The position numbers were made by a program, and so were the translations under genes. Shown piece after piece: positions 21,993 to 33,032 of a stretch of 64,000 nt of DNA (positions are counted from its first letter, which is position 1; every line of letters begins with the position of its first letter). A model generated the notes under the pieces. That model saw nothing but the letters and a program-made list of their open reading frames with translations. It ran no database searches and was not told the origin of the DNA. Source of the stretch: Sporodiniella umbellata (Eukaryota; Mucoromycota; Mucoromycetes; Mucorales; Rhizopodaceae); NCBI GenBank assembly GCA_025677835.1, contig JAIXMR010000002.1, positions 248,001 through 312,000 of the forward strand. Reading direction: 5' to 3'.

Positions 21993-23504
21993 TTAGACTT
22001 TTCTTTTTTTCTGTTTAAAAGTATCTATGTTAGACACTACTCGCTTAGGCTGCGCTTGTTGGGTCCGTTTTACTCTACTTTTTTTTTTTTAGAAAATGGT
22101 TGAATATTGAGTTGTTTACCTGTTTTTTTCTGTTTGCTGATTTCTGATCTCAGGGTATGTAGGTAATAAAGAAGGATCCTGCGCTATACCAAAAAAAAAA
22201 AAAAAAAAAAGAAGCCGGGTTAGTAATGTGGATATAATTAGGCTTCTTTTAAAGTTTACCTTTAGGGGATTCTTGAAAGTAAGGGTGTGATAGCGCTTGT
22301 TTGACTGTTAATCTAGACTTTGGGCTGTATGTGAGTAGTCCTGTAAGAAGGTTTTGAGCGTTTTCCGTTTGTTGATCGAAAACATCTTTTATGTTATTGA
22401 ATCTATCATCGATTTTAGTTTTGTATGTATATTAATTTTAAGAACTACTCTTGTTTCCGAAACTTCAAGAGCCTTGAACCTGGAAGCTTGCTAAACTCGG
22501 GCCATATAGTTTCGTTTGGCGACCCTAGTAGTTTGATCATAAAAGTCAATTGCTCTTGGGGTGTATTTCCCGGGAATAGGGTTTTGTGTTGAATCAACTC
22601 GCCCATAATACATCCTACAGACCACAGGTCAACTGTTGGCGAGTAATAAGAATCTCCCAATAGTACTTCAGGCGCTCTATACCATAACGTAACAACATTG
22701 GGTGTCATAGGTTTTCCTGGTAGACTGAGGGCTCTGGCTAGCCCGAAATCGGCTAAGAGGATCAAATAAATTTGTTAAATATAAGCTTGTAGAACAGCCA
22801 CTCTTTTTCTTACCGATTTTCAATATGCCCGTCGATGTCAGTAACAAATTAGAGGTTTTCAAATCTCTATGAACAACCGAATGATTATGACAATACTCTA
22901 AGCCTTTTAATAACTGAAGCATCAAACATTTGACTTTTATTGTTTTAAGTTTTGTTTTAGCTGTTTGTTTTACACAAATAAAAAAGAGCCTACCTCCTGG
23001 GGTCGTGTATGGTACTGATATGACACTCAACAAAGAGCTCAAATCCTTTTTACAATATGTGTTTTTTTTAGTTATGTGAAAATGTGTATATATATGGTAG
23101 ATCCTCTTACTTGCTCACAGTATTCCATAACTAAATAAATAGATTCCAAACTTGGCCCCACTGCCACATCAATCACATTAACAATATTTGGATGTTTCAT
23201 TCTTTTCAGTATACTGATCTCTCTTAAGCTGCTGATCGGCATTCCATCTGTCTCTCTCTCCATTCTCACTTTTTTCAATGCTACAATCTGTTTTGTCTTA
23301 TTGTCTTTTACTCGGCTGGTGTGTTTTAAAATTAGATTGGGGTTGGGTGGATTCCTTTTTTTTTTCTTACTAAACAACACCGTAGGTACCTTCTCCAACT
23401 ATATTCAGTTTCTCATAATCTTCTACATCGCGACATTTGCCGAAAAATGGTGGCTCATTACATTCAATACTTTTGCCCTTTACAGTTTTGAAAAACGTGG
23501 CCAT
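21993..23504 (-). CDS. CDK10: CDK10-like cyclin-dependent kinase
   Basis: Eight exons (23504-23371, 23315-23111, 23045-22994, 22933-22814, 22752-22449, 22402-22260, 22183-22120, 22074-21993) keep phase throughout and give 367 aa; human CDK10 is 360. Seen: the pre-kinase phrase GKCRDVEDYEKLN, Gly loop GEGTYGVV, catalytic Lys in VALKK, the cyclin-binding helix PISSLREI, HRDLKTSN, DFGLAR, and WYRAPE. PISSLREI and the N-terminal phrase are typical of CDK10 rather than CDK11 (PLTSLREI). CDK10 with its cyclin partner phosphorylates transcription-related and other substrates in animals; the fungal role is inferred from homology. The protein ends in KQKKRKV, a classical nuclear-localisation type cluster. 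Intron 6 contains a long T run. Exons as short as 52 and 64 nt make automated prediction error-prone. Confidence 0.9.
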
Positions 23505-24177
23505 AAATATTTATATATATTTGTAATCGAAAAAAGAAGAAAAGAAAAAGAAAAGAAAGGACAAGGATTAGCAGAAAAGAGAAAGTTTCAAATCTTATTT
23601 CTTTACTTCTTCTTTCTTCGTAAATCAAACAAAAGAAAGACGCAGAACAGAATAAAGGATATACATACTAGTGTATAGGGTGATTCTGAAAGTAATGTTT
23701 CAATCTCAAAGGTAGATCTAGGAATGAAAAAAGCTCAGATTGATCCGAATTACTTTTTATGAGAGGCTAGATTAACGCTGTTTCATCTTGAAGTTATTCT
23801 TCTCTGTTGATTCCATTATATTATGCCAGAGAGCAGGATGACAAAAATATACACGTGTATATACAAAACCTTTGTAGCGACCATTGTTATAGGTGAGAAG
23901 CCTCAGAGATTCATACACTGGCGGAATCAAAATCCCAAATTGTAACCGTGCTTATTCTCTTTCATTAGCTTGTCCGGAAAAATATGAAAAATAGAGAAAA
24001 TAGAAAGAAAGGCTACAAACAATATGACAGGGACATTATGCAAAATAGATGCAAGAGTAGTTTGCAGCAAAAGTTCAAGTCATCCAACAATTCGGAGTTT
24101 ATGCTTTAAAACATGTACACGCGGCCTTAATACTGTGTTTATCTGTTTTTTTTCAAAAAAAAAAAGAAAAGAGCAGA
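23505..24177. other. Intergenic between divergent CDK10-like and proteasome genes
   Basis: A 673-bp head-to-head promoter region. It is A/T-rich with AAGAAA-type runs; no proteasome-associated control element of the yeast type is evident by eye. Confidence 0.5.
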
Positions 24178-25286
24178 ATGACATCTATTGGTACAGGAGT
24201 AAATAAAGCAAAATTGCCGTCAAAACCAGACAACCAAAATAACGGCATAACTCTAAATTAGTACGATTTATCCGTCTCGACATATTCTCCTGATGGACGT
24301 GTTTTTCAAGCTGAATATGCAAACAAAGCAGTGGACAACAGCGGGTAAACAACTTTCCACTGGCATTTCTTCCTTGATTCTCCTAACTTAAATAAACTAG
24401 AACTGCTATTGGTCTTCGTGTTAAAGATGGCGTTGTTTTAGCGGTTGAAAAACTTGTTCAGTCAAAATTGCTCGTTCAGGGAGCTAATCGTCGAATTCAA
24501 AGCGCCGATCTTCACATTGGGATTGTAAACATTCATTAAAAGTTACTTGTTGTCTTATCAAGTATATAGGCTACAGCAGGTTTATTAGCAGATGGTAGAC
24601 ACCTTGTCAATAGAGCTCGCGATGAAGCTCAATCCTGGAGAGATATTTATAGACAGCCTATCTCAGGAAAGGTAGTAAACTTATAAAAAATGGGCCATCT
24701 ATTCCAAAATCTATACACAAACTCATACATTTATATCGTATTAGACGATAGCTGATCGTTTGGGACAATACGTATCTGCATATACTTTATATTCCAGTGT
24801 TCGCCCCTTTGGTTCTAGCACTATTGTAGGCTCAATGTCCGAAAAAGAGAAGCCTACACTTTACATGATTGAGCCCTCTGGCGTTTATTGGGTAACCTTT
24901 TTAAAATTTATAAATTCAGGCAGTTGCTAAACTTGAACTATTCTAGGGCTATAGAGGCTGCGCCATTGGAAAAGGAAAATCAGTCGCAAAAACAGAGATC
25001 GAAAAACTGGACTTAGACAATATGACAGCTCGTGAAGCTGTGAACGAAATCGCCAGAATGTAATTAGAGAGAATACTATATTATATATATATGGACACTT
25101 ACACTGTTATGATATTCTAGTATTTATACATGTCATGACGATGCAAAAGATAAAGAGTTTGAATTGGAAGTGAGTTGGATCTGTGCAGAGTCGAAATATA
25201 AACATCAGTTTGTCCCGAATGAGTTAAAGGCAGAAGCTGAAAGATTAGCAAAGGAGTCCTCGTCTGATGATGAAATGGAAGACTAA
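24178..25286 (+). CDS. PRE10: 20S proteasome alpha-type subunit 3 (PSMA3/Pre10)
   Basis: Seven exons (24178-24198, 24262-24344, 24401-24524, 24570-24671, 24745-24891, 24947-25059, 25121-25286) join to 251 aa; the human protein is 255. The first exon encodes only MTSIGTG; the rest of the alpha-subunit signature, [20 protein letters not shown], follows in exon 2. Later landmarks are VALAVEKL-like (VVLAVEKL), [25 protein letters not shown] and an acidic SSSDDEMED tail typical of PSMA3. Alpha subunits form the outer gate rings of the 20S core and are not proteolytic. The gene ends 88 bp before the start of the Smr-domain gene on the same strand. Confidence 0.95.
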
Positions 25287-25374
25287 AATAAGCAATTTAC
25301 CTCTCTTTTTCTTTAAATAAAAAAGGGGGGATTAAAATTTTTTTTGGTTTTTCTTTTTTTTTCTCTCCTACAAA

Positions 25375-26313
25375 ATGGGTAATTCGCAATCTAGAAACAA
25401 AATCAAGAAAGTCTTCAAAGAAGTTGTCAAGATTTACAAAGAGATAAAGAGAGAGCAGGATCAACAGAACGGTAATCAGCAAAACAACTACCAGCAAGAC
25501 AATCATCAATATCAACAAGGCGGTCACCAACAGGGCAACCATCAACAAGGAAGCCATCAGCAATATCAGCATCAGGAGCACCATCAGAACAACTCATATC
25601 ATCCTTCGGTCGATGTAGACGACGATGAGCATTATTCCTCTTTGCGTCAGAAGGCCCATGTGGAAGCAGAGAAGAGAAACGATCTGTATTCTCGTAGCCA
25701 AGCTGCCTATCAAGAAGGAGATGGCGGTCTTGGTAAAATTAATATTGGGCAATTGTAACACAAAGCCATTGATATCTATTTATTTTTATAGCCAAAGACC
25801 TCTCTGTGCAAGGACACGAGCACGATGAAAAAATGAAAGACTATAATAGACAAGCAGCTGAATATATATATTCAAGTAAAAAGAAAAGTCAGATACAAAG
25901 TAGAAAAAGCCTAAAAAAACAATATAGGAAAGAACGAAGGACGACCTGTCAACGAAATTGATTTACACGGTCTATTTGTTGCCGAAGCCAAAGAAAAGGT
26001 AGAAGAAGCGATCAAGCGATGCAAATCTTCTGGACAAGAGAACTTAGTCATTATTGTTGGAAAGGGTCTTCATAGCCCTGGTAAGTTTTGACTGGTATCG
26101 TTTAATAAACTCACAAATACCATGATAGGACAAATCGCCAAATTAAAGCCCGCCATTATTGATTTAGTTAAAAAACACAATGTCAGTTGTCAACCCAATA
26201 TTCCTAACCCTGGTTGCCTCTTTATCGAATTTGGTAAAGGTACAGGTGACCTCTCTTGGCTTGATAGGTTCGCTGACAGGGTTGGAAATGGTGAGAACTG
26301 TCATATCATGTAA
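25375..26313 (+). CDS. Smr-domain protein with lipidation signals at both ends
   Basis: Exons 25375-25732, 25792-25875, 25928-26080 and 26129-26313 give 259 aa. The start MGNSQS fits an N-myristoylation site (Gly2, Ser6). Residues about 32-75 are Gln/His/Asn-rich with QQG/NHQQ repeats. A helical linker (AYQEGDGGLAKDLS ... GHEHDEKM) is the DUF1771-type lead-in found before Smr domains. The Smr domain follows with EIDLHGL and VGKGLHSPG (about 150-240). The C-terminus is CHIM, which fits a CaaX prenylation box. Smr domains of other proteins act as nucleases or nucleic-acid binders; here the DLHGL motif suggests RNA/DNA binding but activity is unproven. Dual lipid anchoring would place it on membranes, an inference. 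I chose the donor at 25733 because it restores the GDGGLAKDLS linker. Confidence 0.85.
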
Positions 26314-26799
26314 AATGCTTCATTTTGATTCAGGAAATCACAAGCTTTCAAATACGAAGTAGAAATATCAATTACAGTTTATTTTTAATCAAGCTCTAAA
26401 CCCTGGGGTCAATAAAATAAGGGTCCTTTTTTTAAATACAGGCCTCAAACAGTATCTACAGTTCGCTTTTCATCCAGGAGAAATTCTATGATGAGGTATC
26501 TCTCAGGGTATAAAAGCTTATATAAATATACATAAATATGCATATAGTCCAATATGAAGGGCACTTGATCAATTTTAAACTTCTCGAATGACTACAGTGA
26601 TTTGCTTTTAAAAATTAGCATTTTCTAAAATAGAAATTGAAGTTTTTATTCGACCAATCAAGAATTTCTTAGCGCGCTCAAGCTTTTTTCTGGCCAATCA
26701 AGTTTTTTTAGGCGTAATCGTTTTCGTTGCCATTCCATTTTTTGAAAACGGCAGTTACATCGTATAGCATACTGTTGGGTTCTTTTTAATCGCAAGTTT

Positions 26800-27650
26800 C
26801 TATCAAAACCCCTATTTTTTCTTAAATAATAAACTAGATTGCTTAATTAAGAAAACATGGCTTATAGAGATTGTATGAGAAGTTTGCTGGACACGTATAA
26901 TAAGTAATATATGAAGCAAGTATTTACCCTAATAGAATGCCATTTCTAGAAATAAAAAAATACTTGTACAAAAAATAAATACACCAAGCTCGCTAGCTAA
27001 TAGAAAATTCGCAAAAGAGAACAACTACTTTAATATTAAAAAGAAATAAATGCACAAGTAAACGAGATCAAAGAAGGCTATACTTACGATTGTTATTTTT
27101 TAAAAGCGACATTAGAAAAAAATATCGACTGTAACAAAAATAGATTAATAGTATTAAGTTAGCAACTGTAAATAATACGAGGGAAGTTTATCAAAAAAAA
27201 AAAAAAAAAAAAAAAAAACAGAAGTCGGGTTGTGTGTAATAGATATAGTAAAAAAAAGCTATAAAGCATCAAACTCCAATCCTAAAATAAATGGATCTAT
27301 ACTATCAAAGAACAAAAAAAAAATTGGGCTTATATTCTAGTATATATACGAAATGCGCCAACAAAATAATAGATAGAGAATATATAAACAAGCTTCATTT
27401 GCTTTATGGCAAAACAAAAGCAGATTTTTAAAAAGCCGAGAAATATCATCTAAAGTTAATAATAACCTAAGCCTAAGAAACAAAGACTGCAAACTCTTTA
27501 TATACATTCAAAAAGATAAACAAAACAAGTAAAGAATCTTCAATGAAATATATGGGCGCTAGTTTATGACAAGTTTAGGGTTCAAGTCTTGGTAACATTT
27601 TCGAACAAAAAAAAACGCACTAGAAGCATGTTATTTAATCAAGTTGCTTT
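26800..27650 (+). repeat. Decayed dispersed repeat, copy 2
   Basis: Best-preserved copy of the family also seen at 1120-1850 and 46810-47070. The core at 26980-27110 reads AATACACCAAGCTCG, then GCAAAAGAGAACAACTACTT, then GATCAAAGAAGGCTATACTT. A second conserved part lies at 27465-27650. All copies lie on the plus strand. No terminal repeats or target duplications are visible. Confidence 0.5.
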
Positions 27651-28160
27651 GTCAAAAACCGAAACAGTTCCTGTATTAATGTCTTGTATACTACCAGTAA
27701 ATACAGGAGCTTGAAGTCTATGTTCAGTTTTTAATAAAAAGTAAACACGAGGATATGTCAAGAATTGACAATTAAAAGTGCTGTAAAATTGAGGTTTTAA
27801 CGCTTTTATTTTATTATACTTATTTCTTATCCCACTGTAAGCGGTTTCAAGCTTTTTTTCTCTAAAGAGGTAGAAAACAAAGAATATATTAATACATTTT
27901 CTCTTCTCATAGTTGTTGCTTCGGTTAAGCAACAATCGCAAAAAAAGGCTTCGTTTGTTTCATTTTTTTTTTTCTGTTATATAATAACAGCTGCTACATA
28001 TTAGCAGTAATATCTCTACGTATATCGGCTTTGGGTATCAAAGAGAAGTATTGCATGTAGTCAGTCTCCCGAATTTGTGTAATTTTAACAAAATCCGACG
28101 TCGGGTAGTTGCTTAAAATGTTTCTTGATGTGACTTTATAAAATTGCTCTTTCTCTTTTA
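27639..28160 (-). pseudogene. Coding-like remnants of unknown origin
   Basis: Two minus-strand stretches (27994-28160 and 27639-27840) have protein-like composition, with phrases such as FVKITQIRETDYMQYF and TYPRVYFLLKTEHR, broken by stops and a T/A run. I do not recognise them. They abut repeat copy 2 and may be part of the same dead element or of a lost gene. Confidence 0.25.
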
Positions 28161-28176
28161 TACATTTTCCTTTAGC

Positions 28177-30151
28177 ATGTCCGATCCTGGGGTAAAAAAG
28201 ACACAAACATTGCTTTTACTTGACTAAAAGTTGGTGATAGAGGGCTCTTATTGATGCGAAAAAAGCCGAAATGCGAGCTAGGCTAGCAAGGTTTCAAAAC
28301 AGAGATGCGGCAACACAGCGAATGTTTCAAAGAGAATCAGAGCCAGAACCGGAAGCTCCCAAAAAACCTCAACAGCCAAAACCTGTAACTCAGAAGTCTC
28401 AATCATTTACACCTAAACCTCCAGTAGCGTCTGGCGGCCCTTCAGGGTTAAATTTAATTGAGCTTCAACGACGCATTGCAGATACCAAGAACAGATTGTT
28501 GCAAACAAATAATGCTGTAAAAAATATTAAATTTAACTTCTGTTACTATCCAAAGGTACTTAAAGTACATTTTAGTCTAGAACAACACCTGGCGGCCCAT
28601 ATAGAGTAAACGATTTAAAGCCACCTGCAATTCCTTTAGATGAATCTGGCCAAATTGACCTCAAAGCGATGATGGACAAAGGCATCATACCCAGAAGAGA
28701 AACACCCAATTCATTGGTATACACTAGAAAAGCTTGAAGATCACTGCCTAATGTATTTTGTGTTGTTCTCTTAGGCTAAACAAAAGAAGGCAGTTAAAAA
28801 AACACTGCCCATTAGTGAAGTACCATCTGATTACTCCAATCCTTCCAAAAACCCTTATTTTGATCCCTCCATGGAAGTCAAAGTAGCACCAGTAGAACGC
28901 CGGAGCCGTCAGTTGAAGTTTGTACAGCCTGGTAAATTCATAGCCATTGCGGAAAAAGAGAGAGGGCGTATACAGTTGGACAAACTGAAACAGGAGATTA
29001 CTGAAAGTGTTAAGAGAGCCGGTATGCAGACTGAATTTGACGTTTCCGATAAAGCTATTAAGGTAAGTAGAGATTGATTTTTATGATTGAAAACACCTAA
29101 CAAAACAGTAAAGAGAGATGCACCTCCAGCAGTTGAGTGGTGGGACGCGCCTTTTACTGCCAACAAAACATATGACGATCTGGATGAGATTTACCCTGAA
29201 AAGTACGATAACTTAGTTACTATGTATGTACACCATCCAGTACCAACACGACCTCCAAGTGAAGTAAATGCAGTTCCTGTAATCAAGTCAGTTATGCTGA
29301 CAACTAAAGAGCGTAAAAAACTGAGAAGACAAAAGAGAGCTGAGGAGCAGAAAGACAAACGAGATAAGATTCGACTGGGTCTGATTGAGCCTGACTTACC
29401 TAAGGTGAAGATTAGTAACCTTATGCGCGTTTTGGGAGAAGAAGCAATACAAGATCCCACTAAAGTAGAGGCAAGAGTACGCAGAGAAATGCAGCAACGT
29501 CAAAAGTTGCATGAAAAAGCTAATGAACAGCGCAAACTAACACCAGAAGAAAGAAGAGCTAAAATTTCCAACAAAATAAAAGAAGATCAAAGAATCAGTA
29601 ATGAGATTGCTGTTTTTAAGTAAGTTTAAAAGCTGCAACTAAAAAGGCCACTCTCAAAACAAGAAGTACTAACATGCCTTTATAGAATCAAGTCATGCTC
29701 ACACCCTAAGCATCGCTATAAAATTGAAGTGAACGCTCAACAGCACCAGCTTACAGGCATGGTGATCAACAATCCTAAATGTAATATCGTAATTGTAGAA
29801 GGAGGGCCTAAAGGTATCAAGGCTTACAAAAAGCTGATGTTGAGGCGTATTGACTGGAATGACATGCCTGCACCCAAGAACCTTGAAAGTGATGAAACAG
29901 CCATGGAAGTCGATCAACCTACTAATAGCTATGGTCTTCAGGAAGGAGAGCAGAACAGTTGTTATTTAGTGTGGGCAGGGCAAGTGAAAAGCAAATCTTT
30001 CAAGAAGTTTACATGGCGCACTTTTGAAAGCGAGAAGATGGCAAGAGAAGAGCTGAGTAAATGGCAGGTCGAAAATTATTGGGATGCAGCTATGATGGCT
30101 TCTGATGAAGAACTAGCCGCTCGACAGCCCGCATTTTTTGATCAAAATTAA
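28177..30151 (+). CDS. PRP3: U4/U6 snRNP splicing factor Prp3
   Basis: Exons 28177-28191, 28241-28516, 28576-28716, 28775-29062, 29114-29619 and 29686-30151 give 563 aa, close to fission yeast Prp3. The first exon encodes just MSDPG. Landmarks: EWWDAPF after an EAPP-type lead (RDAPPAVEWWD), the basic linker KERKKLRRQKRAE, and the C-terminal DUF1115 region with GMVINNPKCNIVIVEGG, KKLMLRRIDW and the closing acidic and aromatic residues. Prp3 holds U4/U6 snRNA together in the tri-snRNP before spliceosome activation. Its fifth intron contains the branch site TACTAAC near 29667. The exon 2-3 junction was set by phase; the alternative, reading on past 28516, reaches a stop. The first two introns are short and A/T-rich. 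Confidence 0.92.
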
Positions 30152-30269
30152 AGAATAAAAAATAATTTCTCCCGGACCATGCAGAATCGGAATTTGAATG
30201 TATCAATCAAAGGTTGGAAGAGAACCTCGTTGGGGTATACTTTCTCCTCTTTTACGTGAACTAAGAAAA

Positions 30270-30820
30270 ATGGTAAAGATCCCACCCCTAAATACATAAC
30301 ACATCCATCCATCTGTACATCCAACAACAAAAGCGACTGCAGAAAGGAATGGAGCAAAGCAGAGTCCACAAAAGCGCACGATAAAAAAGGATTTCTGGAT
30401 GGAATATAGAAAGAGCAAAAATTAAAAACCAATTTTTACGTTATAGGTCAACATTCCCAAGACCAGAAACACCTTCTGTAAGGGCGTTAAGTGCAGAAAG
30501 CACACTGCTCACAAGGTCACTCAATACAAGGCCGGTAAAGCTTCCCTTTTCGCTCAAGGTAAGAGACGTTATGACCGTAAGCAATCCGGTTATGGTGGTC
30601 AAACCAAGCCCGTGTTCCACAAGAAGGCTAAGACCACCAAGAAGGTTGTCCTTCGTCTCGAATGTACCTGTAAGTCATGCATTTTAGAATGTGTTGATAT
30701 GTGATTATTCATTGTTTTGTAATAGCTTGCAAGTACAAGATGCAACTTGCTCTCAAGAGATGTAAGCACTTCGAATTGGGTGGTGACAAGAAGACCAAGG
30801 GTGCTGCTCTCGTTTTCTAA
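30270..30820 (+). CDS. RPL42: 60S ribosomal protein eL42 (L36a/L44)
   Basis: Exons 30270-30272, 30447-30669 and 30726-30820 encode 106 aa, the exact family length. Exon 1 is the start codon alone, followed by a 174-bp intron; the mature N-terminus is VNIPKTR. Zinc-binding Cys pairs (C12/C17 and the later ECTSC and RC region) and the [21 protein letters not shown] core are visible. Residue 56 is Pro, the form associated with cycloheximide sensitivity (Pro56 to Gln gives resistance in several yeasts). Codons are strongly biased (GGT, AAG, CGT, GTC), unlike its neighbours, as expected for a highly expressed gene. It starts 118 bp after the Prp3 stop on the same strand. Confidence 0.96.
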
Positions 30821-30925
30821 ACGACCAAAACAAAGCTGCTCTTAATAAAAAAAAAACATAGTCTACATTTATTGTCTAGTTTTATATTTATATTTATGAT
30901 CAAACACAATAATTTTCTATTTTCT

Positions 30926-32883
30926 TTAATTGACAGCTACACCACGACCGTGTTTATTTGTAAAACTTGAGTGCAAAGTAACCGCGTTGAAATCACCTAT
31001 TGTTGTCCTAGCAATTTCAGCCATACTCTGAGCATCCAAAATGAGCAAGAAGCAGGAGTCTGATCCGTTTTGGCTAGTGTTGACAATGGACATGATAACA
31101 CCTTCATCTTCCTGCTGACTATCCGGATGTGGGACAAAGATAGGCTCAGCACATGAACAGCCAGGCTCGTCCCAAATTTTAGCTGGACTGGCTTTATCGG
31201 TGTTTGGACCCAAATAAGTTTGTTCTAAATCAAGTTTGATTAAGCCATTGACTACAGCTCCAGAAGAGTAAGAGGGGGCAAATCGAGACTCACAGACTCC
31301 CCAACAATAGCGGTACTTTTTAAGATTGTATTTTGGATTGAACCGAGGCATTTCGATATCGTGGCCAATGACTGTATACGAGGCTACACGACGCTTGTTG
31401 TATGTAGTAAAGTGAGACGGGAGGAAGTTTGACCAGGAGGATGACCAAGACGTCGCTTTTTTTGGCGGTATGGGAACTTGACCTAAACGATAGCGACGAA
31501 ACTGTGAAGGTGCGATTTGAGACTCTCGGTTGTCTGTATTCTTGACAAAACGGGCAGGCTGGACACGGTCCAAATCCATTTTGCCCGAGGGGAGCTTTCC
31601 TAGTTCAAAGCTGGCATCGACAATATCCGTATTCTCGTACATACAGTAGTCCATGAAGATCACGCGCTCTTTACGGCCACCAGGCAAATCAATTTCTTCA
31701 TCCCATGCATTAGCAGAGTGAAAGGAGAAGCAAGGGTCAGCATCATAGGTAGCTACATGTTCACCTGTATGTCTGTCTACAACATGAAACAAAGTATGCC
31801 GAGTTTTATCCCAGTAGAAGGTTTGATAAGCTGATGAGTAATAGATAGCAGAAAGACCACCAAATGAATAGTAGTAAGGGAAGTTTGGTATAATAATATA
31901 ATTTTGCGTCATACTAAAGGAATGAATGTAGGAAGGCTTCAACGCTTCCATCGTCTTCCAAGCCCCCAAGTGGCGTCGAATAGGTTCGTGGAGTCTTGGT
32001 ACTGGAGCCTCTTTTTCTTCTGTATCCGAAGGCAAATATGGTCCAAGAGCAAATGTCTGGAAAGCAGGAAAGGGGCCAAGTTTGACCATAAAATTAACAT
32101 ACTCGTCTCTCTCTTCATCATATTGGTGATGAGAAGCACAGAGCTGACCGTCCAGTTGCTCGCTAACGTGACCATAGGTAAACATTTTGATTGGCTCTAT
32201 TATGAAGTTAGTTTTATGTTTCATAGCACAGAATGTACCTAATGTTTTGCTATCAACTGCCTGTAACGTATTTGCATCTCTCTTGACCACCAAAGCTTCG
32301 CCTCGCTTAATTCCAGTCTCTTTTTCAAGGCGCTCACCCAAGGGAAAGTTAGGAGTGATAGTGACATTAACCATATCAAATTCTGGGTCATGCTCTTGTA
32401 TAGCTGCATTCGAACCAAACTTGGATATGTGATGATAAACAGATTGGATTCGACCAAATATGGTTTTGCATGGATCAGGGCCAAACGTTAAAAGAGTAGG
32501 GTCGCGCTCGCCTATTCTTCTCTCTACACCATGTGAAGTATGTCGTGAATTATATTCAACAGTCTGTTTCTCTCCAGATATTTCAAATCGATGAAGCATG
32601 GCCAGTCCGTCAAACGGATGCCCTATATGATACGTGTCACCGTTGTCTAATAGTATATTGTAACGACCAGCACCTATCGTTTGAAGTCAGAACTATATCT
32701 ATTTTATCTTGTTTTATTTTTCTAACCCGATCTATACATAGACCCATTCACCCAACTGGGGATTTTGCCCTCAATTTTAAGCTGAATAGGTATTTCACAA
32801 GAAGGTACATTCTTAAATCCAACAGGGGATGGGGCTGCTATAAGTTTTTCTTGGTTTGGGTTATCTTGAGCGAGCGTGATCAT
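30926..32883 (-). CDS. Carotenoid cleavage oxygenase
   Basis: Two exons, 32883-32727 and 32673-30926, give 634 aa. The N-terminus (IPSWVNGSMYRSGAGRYN) is the family's typical G-x-x-x-R-x-G start of the beta-propeller. Candidate iron-binding His are in SHHQYD (about 233), IHSFSM (about 311), FSFHSANAWDE (about 370) and LHSSFTNKHG (about 618), the spacing expected for the four-His non-heme Fe(II) centre. Such enzymes split carotenoid double bonds with O2. In Mucorales they make apocarotenoids on the path to trisporic acid, the mating signal, and related enzymes are named CarS, AcaA, Tsp3 or Tsp4; which of these this matches cannot be decided by eye. Convergent with eL42: the two stop codons are about 105 bp apart. 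No membrane segment. Confidence 0.92.
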
Positions 32884-33000
32884 TGTTTGCTTTGGTTGGA
32901 AAAGGTAAAGTAAAAACACAAGAACGTCGAAAAGTACTCTATTTGGCACTTTACTCTTTTTATACGTGATTAAAGTTATACGAATATACACACACTCATT

Positions 33001-33032
<32 letters not shown>

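Larger units (their letters stand above)
26314..28176. other. Intergenic, 1.86 kb, mostly occupied by a decayed repeat
   Basis: Holds dispersed repeat copy 2 (about 26800-27650), a run of about 25 A near 27193, and minus-strand coding-like remnants at 27639-28160. No intact gene is supported. Confidence 0.5.

Noticed and set aside
27570..27595. tRNA-type B box (GGTTCAAGTCT) suggesting a SINE
   Set aside because: The matching position is not conserved in the other repeat copies and no A box lies at the right distance.
28517..28609. Prp3 exon 2 continuing to a stop at 28607
   Set aside because: The added residues do not fit the family and would truncate the protein; a GT-AG intron 28517-28575 joins exon 3 in frame.
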